In this document: one piece after another, positions 12,305 to 22,953 of the stretch
Position numbering within the stretch: position 1 is the stretch's first letter
How the letters are laid out: every line of letters begins with the position of its first letter
NCBI GenBank assembly: GCA_013397435.1
Contig: VZRG01000183.1
Coordinates: 718,742-782,741 of the forward strand
Direction of reading: 5' to 3'
Source: Erythrocercus mccallii
Lineage: Eukaryota; Chordata; Aves; Passeriformes; Dicruridae
Length of the DNA: 64,000 bases
Program-made: the position numbers and the translations under genes
The notes under the pieces: generated by a model
What the model saw: only the letters and a program-made list of their open reading frames with translations
What the model was told of the DNA's origin: nothing
Databases searched by the model: none

Positions 12305-14103
12305 TACGGGTATTTTTGAGGGAATGTCAATTGCTCATTGCCATTTTAGTTATACTTCCTATATAATTTGTTCTGAGTTCATTACTCCACATTTCTATTA
12401 CTAGTGTCTAGAATTATAGAAAAAATACTCTATTGGTATGGTACCAAGTGGGGAAGGACTTCCAGCATACTGAGGTTTTTTAAGAATCCAAGATAGATTA
12501 GACCTGAGTTGAATAGTATAGAAATGTTCTAAAATAAATTGTTTTAATAAATTAAACGTTCTAGATAAATGTGAAACTTTTTATGAGTCCATGTTTCATA
12601 AAATTAGTGCATTGTGGCTTCCAGCACTGTAAGTTGTCATGAACAGATTAAACCAAACAACAGAGGGGTACCACTGATCCTCCCATCCAGTTGCAAAAAA
12701 TGCTCATGAAGTCTTTTTCAGGTATGTAATTTGTTTTAGTCTCAACAGTGGATTTATGAAGACATGAATAGAATAAAGATGATAATATCCTCTACTCGAT
12801 GTCAGCAGATTCCTTACAGGCTTTATAGAGTTCTGCTAAATACAATAAACAACTTTTCCAAAATCAGTCCTTCAGGCACAAATGGTTCATTAGTATACTA
12901 GCATTTACCTTCATCAGATATCTATGGGCCCTGCCTCATGGTCACAGCAGGACTCTTTCTTCTACCCTTCCAGGATTTCTAGTTGTTAGAGGATAAGAAA
13001 ACAGATTTATTTTTATTCTGAGTTTCAGGCTTCTACCTTACTGGTTTCACTAGTTTACTGTTCCAATTTATAGATGAATTTGCTGCTTCTAAACACATAA
13101 ACAACACTATTGTAGACACATAAGACTAAAATTTACATGCATACCTGCGATGTGATGTCTAGCATTGGCTTTGATTTGTCCACAAAAGACAGATTTCCTG
13201 GTTTCATTTTCACATACAAGGTTCACAGTAGTACTTTGCCCTACCCATAGCTTCTATATTCCTACAATTGTAAGTTTGATTCAGTCATACTCTTGAATTT
13301 CCTCTTATTTTTGTTTTTTAAATACATCAGCTCTTTGACTAAACACTGAAGTCAAATCTTCCCAACACGTCTCACATGTGATTATGATATATAATATGAT
13401 ACTTTTCTGGTCTACAAACCCTAAATTTTGGCTCTTGACTTTGAATATCTCTTGCATTCTCTTAGTCTTATAGGATTTCGGCTTATCCAACTTACATCTG
13501 CCCTTCAAGGATTTGTATTTCTTTTATTTCCTGATACAGATATGATGTTATCTCTAATTTTATCTTGGACTGATGTCGGATCTTTTCTCAACAACTGTAG
13601 AATATATCTACAGTCACTTCAGTTCTGAGCTATCTCTTATAGATAAGACATTGAATTCTTTTCCTCTGTGATTTAACTGGACTCAGAAGTGTTTCAATAA
13701 CTACTAATATTAAGCTTCAGTGTGATTTCTTGAAACAAAAAGTATTCCTTAGAGAGACAATCCCTTTTATGTGTATAAAACCAGAATGAAGTGGTTTTTA
13801 GATATTTGGTGCAATTGTGGGAATTACAGAAGCAAAAATGGAGACAATGAATCATATGGCTGGAATCCACAATATAATCAAACATATTTTAAACCTGCTC
13901 TTTTTCTATTTATTCTGTTTTTCTTCCAAATAATATAGTTTGCCTCAGACTTACAGATCTTCATTTAAAGGGTTCCCTATCAGTGAACTGCACCTGTACT
14001 GTGAAGTCACTCTGCACTAAAATTCTGTGGGAGTATTAATGCACTGGTTTGTAAGGTGTTACTGCAGGAACAAAAGTTATATGGAAGTACCTGTGGTAAG
14101 AAG
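12305..14103. other. Unique AT-rich non-coding sequence
   Basis: No gene or repeat was recognised. All open frames are under 70 codons. Confidence 0.45.
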
Positions 14104-14216
14104 AAGGAAGGAAGGAAGGAAGGAAGGAAGGAAGGAAGGAAGGAAGGAAGGAAGGAAGGAAGGAAGGAAGGAAGGAAGGAAGGAAGGAAGGAAGGAAGGA
14201 AGGAAGGAAGGAAGGA
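14104..14216. repeat. (GGAA)n tetranucleotide microsatellite, about 28 units
   Basis: An uninterrupted AAGG/GGAA array of about 113 bp. The overlapping open frames on both strands (KEGR- or LPSF-type repeats) are translation artefacts. Each unit holds the GGAA core recognised by ETS-family transcription factors. A pure array of this length is likely to vary in length between individuals. Confidence 0.98.
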
Positions 14217-16430
14217 TCCCTCTGGCAGTACAGGGGGTTGCTGTTATGAAGTATCTTGCCAATGACATTGCCATTTAGATTTGCCAAGATACTTGTTAAC
14301 ATATCATACCATGACATCTTAAAAAGCTTCATTCAGTTTAGCATGATGCAATTTTTAAAAAAATAGTATGTGACAGTCATTTCAGTGGAAACCATCATGA
14401 CCTTAGTGTCAATGGGAAAATCACAGACCGTTCATGTGTATATTCTCAGGCATAAACAAAACTTAAGTACAAAGTCAAATGGTGAAATATAAATGGTTGA
14501 GTGGACTAATACATAAACATGTGTTCAGAATTGAAATTTTTTGTAACACCCCTCTTCTTAGAAGACACTTTCACACTTCAATGTGTGTGTGTGTGTGTGT
14601 TCTCACACATTTGGGATGGACAGAGCAAAACAGATCACTGAAGTCTAGGTTGAACCAGACCTATGAGATCACTAAATTTATGCCATTCCCCTGTTAAGAT
14701 ATTTACTCGTCTGTTTGTCAAACCACATCCCTTTCTATATTCACGTCACTTGGGAATTCTCATTATTTTTACTTCATATTCATTGTCTTGAAACCCCAAA
14801 GTTTTCGATGGCTAATTTGGCAAATAACTAGCTTTAGTGTTGCGTTCTTCCAGTTCTTCCTCCTTCAGAAGGCCCCTGTGTATAAAAGGAGCTATGACAT
14901 GTGCTGTTGCTCCTGCAGAGGTGCTCCAGTAACATGCATCTACTGGATACATTTGAGAGTAAATGAATTATTAACAGATCATTTTGAGTTTACAATAGAT
15001 TATAAAAATTAGGCATTCTACAGGCTTCAGATACTTCCAGTCTCCCTGTGTCCTCCTCTGAGTTCAAGGGGGGAGAAATAAAATTTTGTTCACAAACTGT
15101 GTGTTACAAGGCTGAGGCAGACATTTTAATGAGCATTGAATGCCTTTATTTTGTGTTTTCTGGAACACTAAGCTGGCTTTAGTATCAACTCTTCGAGGAT
15201 AATTTGTTACACATAAGTTTTGTCATAAGAGTAGATTCACTGCCTTTTTTCATCATATCTCATAATCTTTGAAAAATATTAGTCTTAAGGAGCCACAATA
15301 GGACCAAAAACCCATAAGTGTCTGATTGAGATATGCTCTTGAGCCAACCAACAGAACTGACATGACAACCTACGGGCTATTTTACTGGTCAGCTAAAACA
15401 AGGCTTTTTATTTTGGAGAAGCATGTGTGTAGTACCTGTTCTGATGCAAGTATCTCTGGTGTGAGCAAAGTTATCTCCTATTTTTTTAGTTTTTTAGCTA
15501 GTGATGTTAGTATCTCTACCTAATGCCAAGGAAAATGTAGCAAGAACAGAGAAATGAAAAGCATGTGTTCAAATGCTGAAGGATGTGGGCAAAACCAGTG
15601 GTCACAAATAAAAAAAGGAGGAGTTCCAAGAAGGAACAGAATGAAAGAGCTTTTTGAAAAAAAAAAGCAAGGGGTGTGTTCATTCTGCGCATGATTTTCA
15701 CTTCCTTACTTTATTCTATTCATTTCTGTATTTTCCATTTCTTCTATGGAAAAGTACCCTGAATCATTTCCTCAGACAATAACCCTTATAAAAACTTTCA
15801 TGCAAAATTATCCTTTATTGTAGTTGAATTCCATTAAATACTTTTCAATTATTTCCCAATCATTTACTATCTGAATCCAAACAATCTGTGTGGTAAAATG
15901 TAAATTTTTCAGCCCATAGACTGCTTCTAAGGGGCCCGGAAAACTAAGAACAGAGAAGCTTGTTGCCAAAGGGTTCAAATTTGTCATCCAGCATCCTTCA
16001 CTTTAAAATATGCAGAATAATATAAAACATAAAAAATACGTAGAAAAACAAAACCAAAAGCAAAACAAAACAAACAGAGAGAGAGAGATTAAAATCATTG
16101 ATGTAAATTGTACCAGAAGCAGCAATTGTCTTTTTGCATGGCTAGGGGAATATTCTTTTTACTTATTATCCCAGGTTCTTTGTGATGTGTCAATAGCTGT
16201 GCTTGGCGTTGTACAATACTCATGCAGCCTCTAGAGAAAAGAGCAGGCATTGACAAGGCGGCAGGGGCAAAATAGACACTGTGCCTTGAGAAGCACAAAG
16301 GAAGTGAAAAGTAGGAGGGTTGACTTTTTTTTTTTTAATGTTTTCTGGCCATCATCAAAAAAGAAGGCGTTCATTTTGAAGACTTACAATGGGGCGCTTT
16401 AGAGAAGGCCATGGCCGTGGCGCTGCACTG
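14217..16430. other. Unique AT-rich sequence with minor simple repeats
   Basis: No gene is visible. Simple tracts include a (TG)n run of about 19 bp at 14582-14600 and A/C-rich sequence passing into (GA)n at about 16040-16090. A poly(T) run lies near 16326-16336. Confidence 0.45.
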
Positions 16431-16520
16431 GTGGGTGCCCTGGCAGGGCTGTCGGTGTTCCTGGTGGGACTGTAGGTGCCCCTGGTGGGTGCTCCCGGTG
16501 GGTGCTCCTGGCAGGGCTTT
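16431..16520 (+). repeat. Degenerate left flank of the 20-bp minisatellite
   Basis: Diverged units of the adjoining array (for example around 'gtgggtgccctggcagggct'), with length changes of a few bases between them. The perfect 20-bp phase begins at 16521. Confidence 0.75.
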
Positions 16521-16940
16521 GGGTGCCCCGGCGGGGCTGTGGGTGCCCTGAAGGGACTGTGGGTACCCTGACAGGGCTGTGGGTACCCTGACGGGACTGT
16601 GGGTGCCCTGACAGGACTGTGGGTACCCTGACGGGATTGTGGGTACCCTGACGGGATTGTGGGTGCCCTGAAGGGACTGTGGGTACCCTGACGGGACTGT
16701 GGGTACCCTGACGGGACTGTAGGTGCCCTGACGGGACTGTGGGTGCCCTGAGGGGACTGTGGGTGCCCTGACAGGACTGTGGGTACCCTGAGGGGACTGT
16801 GGGTGCCCTGACGGGGCGGTGGGTGCCCTGACGGGACTGTGGGTGCCCTGACAGGACTGTGGGTGCCCTGACGGGGCGGTGGGTACCCTGAGGGGACTGT
16901 GGGTGACCTGACGGGGCGGTGGGTGCCCCGGCGGGGCTGT
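16521..16940 (+). repeat. GC-rich 20-bp minisatellite, 21 units without indels
   Basis: Exactly 420 bp, made of 21 consecutive 20-bp units of the form gggtRccctg acgggactgt, aligned by hand with no insertion or deletion. Variation is confined to a few columns: G/A at position 5 (eight units carry GGTACC), positions 11-13, and the last five bases (actgt, attgt, gctgt or gcggt). Units 1 (16521-16540) and 21 (16921-16940) are identical to each other and differ from every inner unit in having CCCCGG at positions 6-11. Because 20 is not a multiple of 3, translation gives a 60-bp, 20-residue period. On the minus strand all three phases are stop-free, while the plus strand meets TGA in one phase. 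The array is G-rich on the plus strand. Confidence 0.97.
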
Positions 16941-17095
16941 GCGTGCCCGCGGCGGATCCGCGCTGCCGCGCTCCGCAGCCGCCGGGGCCCGCGCAGAGCC
17001 GGCTGCAGTGCGCGGCCGGCCCCGCTAGAGGGGCCAGTCAGTTGTTCCTGCCTGGGGAGTGCATCGCCTCCTCTCACCGCCGGGTGGGTGCCGCT
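16921..17095. promoter_or_regulatory. CpG-dense segment, possible promoter or CpG island
   Basis: By hand count about 24 CpG dinucleotides fall in 175 bp, against very few elsewhere in this AT-rich window. It is the only such place I see. It contains GCCGCC, CCGCGG, GCGCG and GGCCGG words, but no clear TATA box. Clusters like this often mark vertebrate promoters, but a GC-rich minisatellite can also raise CpG density by itself, and part of this segment may be an extension of the array. Transcript direction is undetermined: a strong splice-donor match lies on the minus strand at 16387-16382, and a weaker one (TGGTAAAT) on the plus strand near 17243. Confidence 0.4.
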
Positions 17096-19737
17096 TGTTT
17101 CCTTTCTCAACAAGCAAACAAGCAAACATTCATTTGCTTCTGTACCAAATGAACAGACGGCTACCAGACTTGCATGAACTACCTGACTTACGGAACCCGC
17201 AGGAAGGCTCCAAGTTTGGTGGCCTGTGCTGCCATTCCACGGTGGTAAATACAGCTTGACTTCAGGATATGCTCAAAGCTTAGAGTCTCTTCCACCTTTG
17301 GAGCTGAATTGATCATTAGGGGTTAAATTGGAAGATCTGCTGCTAGAATTGTGATACTAAAGGCAGGATTTTGAGGATGCCACTTAAAGGGACTTTACCT
17401 GGTGCTAGAAACATCCCTGCAGAAACCAAGGTGATAGAAGTGAACGCAGCCTACCTGATCATCTGTACGTGCAATAGCTACCCAGGATACCACAGTCAGA
17501 AAACACTTCTGATCACTTTTAACTTACAGGATTTTAAATGGTGCTATTTGCCTTTAGAAAGCTGTCAAACAACCCTGAGTTCATAATTATAGCTTTGCTT
17601 TGAGAAGCAGTCAGTTGTTATAAAGCAGCCTGGTAGACAGCGACAAGCTAACACTCTCTGTGTTTGGGGAAGACGTGGGATATGGGCCCAGACTTCCTCT
17701 ATTTATTCCCTTTGCTTTTTCTAATCTGTTCTTAAAGGGGCACCTGCTGCAGCAAATGAGAAAGCACCAGAGGAAGAGGAAAAAGAAATGTTGCAGTGCA
17801 AAGTATGGTTAATAATATTTTTTAATGCATGCAGAGAAATATTAAATTAAAAAAATTAATGAAGGTCAAAAGCCAGCTTCTAATTCTCTTCAGGCAAAAG
17901 AAAGAATTTATTAAAAAGCAGAAAAGTGTCCACAGAGAAAATTTCCCCATTCACTTTATATACATGAAATATAGACATCATCTTGACATTTAGCTGATGA
18001 AAGAGAAGAAAAGACACTGAAATTACCACTCAGACAGTTAACAGTAGCCATATTTTGGGAGAGGGGACAAAATCTCGGCACACTGTGTTTGACACAGGGT
18101 GTTCTAGAGATCTGTTAAAGTTTGCAGAGTGCCATTTCCTAAAAAATCTTTTTACAGAACCAGCTTTCATCATACCATATCTTCAGTACAGATAATCTTG
18201 GCATGGCATTATTTTACACACTGCAGTTAGCTGAAACTCTGAAGAAAGGATATCTGGATCTTCTGACTGTATGGCTTTGACAGAAAAAATTGGAACGTAG
18301 AGGAAAAGAAGCATGCATCAAATGTGCCTTTTTTTACTGGAGGCATCTTCTCTGCTGACAAAAATATTTGTTTAAGTTTCTGCATGAAGACATGATCCAG
18401 GTATAGCTGATCAAATAACCTAAAGCTGCCTGATGACTAAAAATATTCCCTGAAAGCACCCTAAGTATATTTTAATTTTCTGTGTTCTGTGTGCTGAAAA
18501 GATCATTCTCAGTATGGTTCCCCTGCACAACCTGTGAGACAACAGAAAAAAGTAGATGGTTGGACTCAGTTGCTACATTTTATAGAGAGAGTTTTCAGGG
18601 GAAAAAGTAATATGTGTTTTTAAAATGTCACAGTTCTGCTGCTGCTAAAGGCAGTTGCAAACCTCCATAGTTTTCTCCCAGACACATGCATGAAGGCTGG
18701 GCACTGCTTGGATGTTGCATAAGCTTTGGAAATAAGAGATTTTGTAGAGGCTTTGGACAGGTGCCTCTGCACTTCGGTGAATTTCAGGCAACAAATCAGG
18801 ACACTTGTCTCAAACACAAGGATTTTAGATTTTGTTGTTTTTGTTGGTGTTTTTTACATGTAGCCTTCCTGTATTAAATTCCTTGTGCTTCACCAGTCTT
18901 GTTAAAATCTGACATTATTTCCCCTGGTATTAAGCCCCAATTTATCATTTACTCAAGACTGCACAAGGTTTCATCCTGGGAGTATGTTTTTTCCTTTTTT
19001 TCCTTTATCCATTTCCTTAAAAACGTAATTATCTTTTTGTAGGAGTTTTCTGTGATCAGAGGTGTTCCTGGCTTCATGAACACACAGGAAGATGAGGATC
19101 TTACATTCTAATTATAATTACAAACAATTTTAACTGAGACCTGAGACTAGGAGCAGACCTTTAAGAGTCAAGAAACAACTGCCAAGAAATAGAAGGAATT
19201 GCAAGTAGCGCTCCAAGTTCAGTCATGTATAAAATTTACAACACGACTGAAGGGCAAGTCTATCATTTTCACTTTCTTCTTTGGCTTGTATTATTTAAAA
19301 AGTTATGTTTTAAATCTAAAAGGATAAGGTCTGCATTCATTACCTTACAACATCTTCAGCAGGACCTTTTGTCTCGAGCTCATAACTGCACCAGCACAGT
19401 TACACAGCTCCTGCCCTGGAGCTGGCTTCTGCCTTGGCACTTCAGAGTACAGAGGGAATGTTCCACTATGTAGGCATCTAGGTGTATCATAGGTGTATCC
19501 ATTCTCCACCACCTTTTCGGTCTCTGCATAACTTCACCCCAGAATAGTGAACTGAAGGCTATTATCTAGCTAATCAGCAAACAAAAGTTTTTCCACAAAA
19601 ATTATCTGAAGAGGTATTCATAACAGGCTCCCTGTAAATATTCTAATTCAATCTGTTGTGTAAATATTACAGCTGGGGCTGAGAGGGAACGCATGTGCAT
19701 TGTAAGCAATGATAAAGCCAGAGCGTCAGCCTGGATG

Positions 19738-19751
19738 TGTGCAGCTGCACA
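19738..19751. repeat. Perfect 14-bp palindrome TGTGCAGCTGCACA
   Basis: The sequence equals its reverse complement and is centred on a CAGCTG E-box. Such a site can bind bHLH dimers. Its length is near what chance could give in tens of kilobases, so function is unproven. Confidence 0.8.
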
Positions 19752-20442
19752 TGCAATGGAAGCCTTGGACAAGGGTAGTGGGAAGCTGTGAGTGTCACCA
19801 GTGCTGTAATGGGCATTTTAGGGCACAAGGGAGTGATCTGAAATCACACATTTGCCAGAAAAACAGTAACTCCTGTGATTTTTCTGCTTCTGAGGCATTA
19901 TACATCACAAAAACTCTAGATTATACTTAATTTTTATGTACCAAGTGCGTTTTCACAAACAAGGCATTTTTGCACTCTCACAGTTTATCATATCTGAAGG
20001 TGCAATATCAGATTAATGACCAAACCCAAGTTGATTTTATTTTATGTCTATTTTCCAACATCTGTGGACATGTGTCAGACAATGAGATGAATACCATATA
20101 TGCCAACAATACAATTCATTAATATTTTGCTTGGCTTTTGTGTAGTTTCAGAAAGCAATGGCAAAGTCCTGCAACCTGCTTTCTGTATAGACCATCTGTC
20201 AAGCAACTGCAGGTTGCAGAGTAAAATGATCCAGGAACAAAAAGTCAGGCAGCAAAAAAATATAGTAGAGGAATGTACTTTGTAAAGGAACTACTTTTTT
20301 CCTATATCCCACTTAAGAGATACTCTTCCTGGCTCCAGTCCAGAGACAGGTTGCTTCTGTTCCAAGACCCAAAATATTTAGTGTATCTAACTTTTTGCAC
20401 ATGGCACTGAGAGAAAAAGGGACACTTGTGTTCTACTGCCAG

Positions 20443-20494
20443 TGATGCAGAAAAATATCCAGAGAGAGATAGAATGATACAGAAAAATATCCAG
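20443..20494. repeat. Short direct duplication, period 32 bp
   Basis: The 20-base block beginning tgatgcagaaaaatatccag at 20443 recurs as tgatacagaaaaatatccag at 20475 with one mismatch. This is a local tandem duplication. Confidence 0.85.
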
Positions 20495-21287
20495 CAAAAG
20501 GTCACCCCAGGGCGTGATAGTGCTGTTGACCTCAGGAGTCATGGTTATTTCAATGGGCCCTGTGCACAGAGGTAGTGCCAGAAGCAAAATGCATGTTCCA
20601 GTTTTGGAACCCATAAGAATATGAAACCTGAGTTTCATTTCTGGAAGAGACAAGGATGTCCTTGGTTTGGACAATGTGTAGAAAAGAGAAATATATAATA
20701 AATCACAGTTACAAACTAATTGTGTCTGCATGATTTTGTATGTGTATGAGTGTGTGTGCAAGCTTTCCTGTTAAACTGCGGGCCATAAAACTGACCCATT
20801 TCATTATCCTGGGATATTATTTTAAAACACTGTCTTGTCCCAGTTTTGAATTGTATAACTCTTATCAATCAAATAAAGGCAAGGAAGTCATTAACTTTCA
20901 AAATCTTAAATATGAAGAGGAAACATACTTGGTCACCTAACCCAAGATCTGCAAATACAGTATTGGTGGGGAGGTTATTGTTACTCATCCTTTTCCTACT
21001 ATTGGGGTGTGTGTTTTCCATTACTCCAAAGAAGTAGACATATGGGATGCTCTGTCTGGTCTCAATTATTATCACAGTTCATTGCCTCCTGCCTCAGCTT
21101 TTCACCCTCTCAGCTGGAGGTTTTGTTGCTTTGACAGACTCCTAACAAGATAACAAAACTGATTAGTATGGGAAGAGACCTAGAGATCAGTGCTGGACCT
21201 GAACAAGGATGGATTACTCTGGTACAAAGTAACTTGTGATAAAACACTGGACCCATTTCAAACATTTTCATGTAAGAAGGTCATTAA

Positions 21288-21316
21288 CCCCACCCCACCC
21301 TCCCCACCCCCCCGCC
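21288..21316 (-). other. C-rich tract, G-quadruplex potential on the minus strand
   Basis: Five C runs of three or more, separated by single A or T bases, read on the minus strand as closely spaced G runs. This satisfies the usual G3+N1-7 quadruplex pattern with one-base loops, a stable type. No gene lies nearby to regulate, so it may just be simple sequence. Confidence 0.7.
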
Positions 21317-21519
21317 AAAAAACAAAGCTGTAGTTTTGGATATTTGCTTTATATTTCAGTAGGCTAGCTGAGGAGCAGAAGGCTTTGTTGCCATTTGCTT
21401 TGGGTTGGTTTTTATATAGACTCCTTTAGATCTTTTTCATTTCCCCCATGCTAAACCTGTCTTCTCTATAAGAAAAAATGTAAAGCAACTAATTTTAAAA
21501 ATAGTTTTCACCATAATGT

Positions 21520-22090
21520 TGTCGTGGTTTAATCTCAGCCTCAATCTCAATCTCAGCCAGGAAACAAAGCCTCACACAGCCTTTCACTCACTCCCATGAG
21601 TGGGAAGGGAGAGAGAATTGAAAGAGCACCAGCAAGAAAACTCATGAGGTAAAGACAATTTAACACGTAAAGCAAAAACCACACACCAAACAGAGCTAAA
21701 CAAGCAACTCACTTGCCACACCCTATCAACAAGCAGATGTTCAACCATCTCCAGGAGAGCAGGGCTCCACCTCATGTGAGGGTGGCTTGGGAAGACAAAT
21801 GCCAATCCCCTAAATGTTCCACCTTTCTCCTTCTTCCGCCAGCTGTATATGTTGAGCATGATGTCACAGGGTATGGAATATCCCTTAGGCCAGTTGGGGT
21901 CAGCTAGCCCAGCTTTGTCCCCTCGCAACTTCTTGTATATCCCCAGGCTTCTCACTGGCAGGGTGGAGCGAGAAGCAGAAATAGTTTTGGCTGTGTGTCA
22001 GCCCTGCTCAGCAATTGCTAAAACAACCCTTGTTATCAACACTGTTTTCAGCACAGATCCAAAACATACTATGGAAAAAAATGCAGAATT
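21520..22090 (-). mobile_element. Solo LTR, avian ERVL-type family (copy C), minus strand
   Basis: It starts at 21520 with TGTCGTGGTTTAATCTCAGCC, the reverse complement of the 3' end of an abundant avian ERVL-type LTR that I recognise from memory. It continues through 'ctcactcccatgagtgggaa', 'aaagacaatttaacacg', 'caaccatctccaggagagca', 'atgttgagcatgatgtcaca', 'tatggaatatcccttaggcc', 'gctcagcaattgctaaaaca' and 'caacactgttttcagcaca'. The 5' LTR end near 22090 is eroded and placed approximately. It is better preserved than copies A and B, so probably a younger insertion. Open frames inside it (for example 21584-21955 minus) are not genes. Confidence 0.88.
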
Positions 22091-22582
22091 CTTGATGAAA
22101 AATCATTCAAACATCTAACTATTTCAAATAATACTAAAGTCTTTTCTCTCTTAAAATATGTAAACAAAAAATTATTCCAAACTTAATGTAAGATGTCCAA
22201 ACTATTTTCTATTTTAGAAATACCTTCCTTTTGTTTTGAGGTTACAAAGTATTCTGAGGTACCTCAGAAAAAAAATCATTATTTTCCTTCCAAAGCCCCC
22301 AGACTGTATCTTCGTTCTGTCCTAGGCTGAAGTAGTTGCCCATGACATTTCCTTGGCAGTTCCTTCCACACCACAGGGAAGGTTCCTCGTGTGAGCACAT
22401 CCCAGCAGCCCTTGGTCATGGGAGATATCATATAAACAGACCTCCTGGAGGTTTTAGTTAAACACCTCTAACAAACTTATATATGCCCCAATCTGTCCCT
22501 GATGACTTTTTCTTTTAGTCTGTCTAGGCCTGTACATGCTGAGTTTGTAAGAGTTTGTAACATGAAAGAGTTTTCCACTCAG
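22091..22582. other. Unique sequence between LTR C and CR1
   Basis: Nothing beyond AT-rich unique sequence is seen. Confidence 0.4.
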
Positions 22583-22953
22583 AGGGGTTCTCAGCCTGCA
22601 GAAGAGGCTCCTGGGAGACCTTATCACTCTCTACAGCTGCCTGAAAAGAGGTAGTGAGGTGAGGGTCTTCTCTCTCAGGTAACAAGCAATACAACAAGGT
22701 GAAATGGTCTCAGGTTGCACCAGGGGAGGTTTAAATTGGATATTATGAAAATTTTCATCACTGGAAGGGTACATTGGAACAGGCTGCCTGGGGAAGTTGG
22801 GAAGTCACTGTCCCTGGGATATTTAAAAGACATGCAGATATGGAGCTCAGAGGCACAGGTTAGTGGTGGACTTGGCAGAGCTGAGTTAATGGTAGCACTC
22901 GATGATCTCAGAGCTCATCCTCAACCTAAATGATTCTATGAGTGTATGATTCT
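22583..22953 (+). mobile_element. CR1 LINE, 5'-truncated 3' end (copy 3)
   Basis: It begins around 'ctcagcctgcagaagaggct' and 'gggagaccttatcactctct'. It passes 'ggtctcaggttgcacc', 'ggatattatgaaaattttc', 'aacaggctgcctggggaag', 'gggatatttaaaagacatg' and 'agttaatggtagcactcgat', and ends in 'tgattctatgagtgtatgattct'-type terminal repeats. It is a dead copy with several indels, and its internal open frame at 22715-22933 is not a gene. Confidence 0.92.

Larger units (their letters stand above)
16355..17272 (-). other. Long stop-free frame over minisatellite and CpG segment, not a supported gene
   Basis: The minus-strand frame is free of stops from just after an in-frame TGA (plus-strand positions 17273-17275) down to 16355, about 306 codons and the longest in the window. 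Reading codon by codon I found no in-frame ATG. Apparent starts such as 17125 are TTG. The predicted product is Pro/Arg/Gly/Thr/Ser-rich with a 20-residue repeat produced by the minisatellite, and no domain is recognisable. A GTAAGT donor-like site lies near its 3' end (16387-16382, after CCCATT), so it could only be an internal or first-exon fragment if transcribed. The openness is explained by the repeat unit lacking minus-strand stops, so I do not call it a CDS. Confidence 0.35.
17096..21287. other. Unique sequence right of the CpG segment
   Basis: No gene was recognised; open frames are at most 124 codons. Small structures are a perfect 14-bp palindrome at 19738-19751 and a 32-bp-period direct duplication at 20443-20500. 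Confidence 0.45.

Noticed and set aside
14027..14332. Open frames on both strands over the GGAA array
   Set aside because: Low-complexity translation of a tetranucleotide repeat.
16355..17125. 256-codon minus-strand open frame as a protein-coding gene
   Set aside because: The apparent start at 17125 is TTG, no in-frame ATG exists in the whole stop-free frame, and most of the product is the three-phase reading of a 20-bp minisatellite.
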